A stretch of 64,000 nucleotides of DNA from Pseudofabraea citricarpa (taxonomy: Eukaryota > Ascomycota > Leotiomycetes > Helotiales > Dermateaceae): contig JAPWGK010000039.1 in assembly GCA_029641185.1 (NCBI GenBank), positions 1 through 64,000 of the forward strand, written 5' to 3'. The notes beneath the pieces were generated by a model. That model did no database searches, was not told the DNA's origin, and saw only the letters and a program-made list of their open reading frames with translations. Positions 62,373 through 64,000 of the stretch are shown in pieces (positions within the stretch are counted from its first letter, which is position 1; each line of letters begins with the position of its first letter). The position numbers and the translations under genes were made by a program.

Positions 62373-64000
62373 ATGGGTTCTATATCTGCTCCTGTTGAAT
62401 TCGGACACCGACTCTTGCCAAACGCTGTTGACGACCTCGCTCGCTTCGAGCCACATCGTATATTATATTCAATACCCATTGGTTCAACTGCATCAGATGG
62501 CTTTCGCTCTGTCACATCCAGCGAGTTTGCCAACGCTGTCAATCGCGCTGCTTGGTTTCTTGAGAAAACTCTTGGAGGAAGGGGCATCAACTTCGAAACC
62601 CTGGGTTACATTGGTCCAAGTAAGTGATTTCATAACCACCATCTAATAATAATAGGACTCTGACCATGTGTAGATGACATAAGATATTTCATTCTCGTAT
62701 TAGGAGCAGTGAAAAGTGGATACAAGGTACGTTGACCCCTACCTTATCACAAGCAACAAGTGTCCTGATAGCCCACAGTTATTGCTGAGCTCCACTAGAA
62801 ATAGTGTGGAAGGACATATTGCCGTAGCCAAGGCAGCAGATTGTAAGAGATGGCTTGTTCCAGCCGGTGTGAACATCAATTCAATACTGGAGCAGTATCC
62901 AATGGAGACTGCCCAAGTCCCAGCTCTTGACTTTTTCCTAGACAAGTCACTGGTTACACCATACAAGTTCAACAAGGACTTCAAGACTTCACGACAAGAA
63001 CCACTCGCCGTCCTACATACCTCTGGTTCTACGGGTCATCCAAAACCCATTGTTTTGACTCATGCCTACGCTGCAGCAATCGATGCCTTCAATAACTGTG
63101 AACCATACGATGGCAATGAACTCATTGCACGAGAATGGTATGGAAAGCGGGTGTATGGATCATTGCCTTTCTTCCACGTAAGTCTCTCTCTCTATCCCTC
63201 TCTACACGTAGTGTGGTGGCTGATATCTAGAATTCATAGGCTGCTGGCTTTTACAGTGGATTAGAGATGGTGATTTTTGGTGGAGCAATCTGTGTTATCA
63301 GCCCTCAGAGCCCGAGTATTCTCTCTGTTGAAGCAATGCTTGACCATGCAGACTTGGACGCCATGTTGGTAGCGCCATCGTAAGTGGTTCCTCATACAAT
63401 GCATCTTGACGATCACTAAACCATGTTACAGAATTCTTCAAGAGGTTTCTGAGTCATCTTCTGTCCTTGAGAAAATGAGTAAAATCGAGTGGGTTTCATT
63501 CGGCGGTGGTAAGTTTACATCCCCTCACGCATTCTCATCTCTGTGTATTTTACTGACCATTCCAGGCCCATTGTCGAAAGCAGCGGGTGACCGAGTGAAC
63601 GATTACTGTAGAGTTTACAGCCTGTTTGGAACAACAGAATGTGGTGTCTTCCCCCTTGTAAAACCACCAAAGGAGGATTGGAACTATTTTAAAATCCACC
63701 CATCGATTGGGGTTGAGCTACGACCACATCCGTCCAACACTTGGGAGATGTTCATTGTGCGTAAGCCTGAATTAGAGGAGCACCAAGCGATCTTTTCAGT
63801 CTTCCCCGACATCGATGAATTTCCTCTACACGATCTCTACGCCAAGCATCCCACGAAGCCGAACCTTTGGGTATACCAAGGTCGAGATGACGATATCTTG
63901 GTGTTATCGAACGGGGAGAAAGTCAATCCAGTATCTATGCAGCATACCATTGAGGAGCACCCAGCAGTCCTTTCCGCCCTCATAGTCGGCCAAGCAAGAT
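62373..64000 (+). CDS. NRPS-like adenylate-forming enzyme (A domain; C-terminus outside window)
   Basis: Exons 62,373-62,619, 62,674-62,726, 62,779-63,177, 63,240-63,379, 63,432-63,508 and 63,566 to beyond 64,000, about 450 residues visible. The AMP-binding domain starts at once (FGHRLLPNAVDDLARFEPHR), as in fungal A-T-reductase proteins that activate and reduce aryl or amino acids. Core motifs: LHTSGSTGHPKPIVLTH (A3), SLPFFHAAGF, YSLFGTTECGVFPL (A5) and W-V-Y-Q-G-R-D-D-D-I-L-V-L-S-N-G-E-K-V-N-P (A7/A8). All five introns have GT-AG ends and keep frame. The thiolation and NAD-binding reductase domains expected from the family would lie past the window end. A possible secondary-metabolite cluster starts here. 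Confidence 0.92.

Overview
The window is nuclear DNA of a filamentous ascomycete (Pezizomycotina; species not identifiable by eye). The support is short 48-114 nt introns with GTRNGT donors and CTAAC-like branch points, fungal gene families (Zn2Cys6 regulators, GH18 chitinase with CBM18 modules, NRPS-like reductase, fungal APC permease), and a 17 kb block with an extreme repeat-induced point mutation (RIP) signature. I saw no tRNA, rRNA or CRISPR array.

Layout. (1) 1-17,297 is an AT-rich isochore of dead transposons in which CpA and TpG have almost vanished. Recognisable inside it are a minus-strand Ty3/gypsy chromovirus (gag zinc knuckle, RT, RNase H, chromodomain) and a plus-strand hAT transposase (14.5-16.5 kb). 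The isochore stops abruptly at about 17,297. (2) Right against that edge lies the 3' end of a cysteine-rich, zinc-ribbon-like gene in small exons (17,356-17,820). (3) 18.5-33.9 kb is mostly housekeeping-type: a divergent intronless GCN5 acetyltransferase, a CNNM/Mam3-like transporter, 3-ketodihydrosphingosine reductase (TSC10), an unknown protein, UTP3/SAS10, a secreted chitinase and a flavin-nucleotide-binding protein. (4) 34.2-48.3 kb is accessory: amidase, SDR, a RIP-scarred hydrolase-tail pseudogene, a Zn2Cys6 regulator, a copper amine oxidase and a second fungal regulator. This set could serve amide and amine use as a nitrogen source. (5) 49.5-56.8 kb has two EthD-like proteins, an Old Yellow Enzyme, an APC permease and an SDR. 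The divergent permease/SDR promoter holds four GCGATAAG boxes spaced exactly 31 bp, which suggests control by a GATA factor (AreA/Nit2 type). (6) 57.8-64 kb has an F-box-like protein, a 3 kb stretch with gene fragments, and the start of an NRPS-like adenylating enzyme that runs off the window.

Exon models were built by hand from splice signals and frame. Each complete spliced model has a total length divisible by three. Coordinates of degenerate repeats are approximate.
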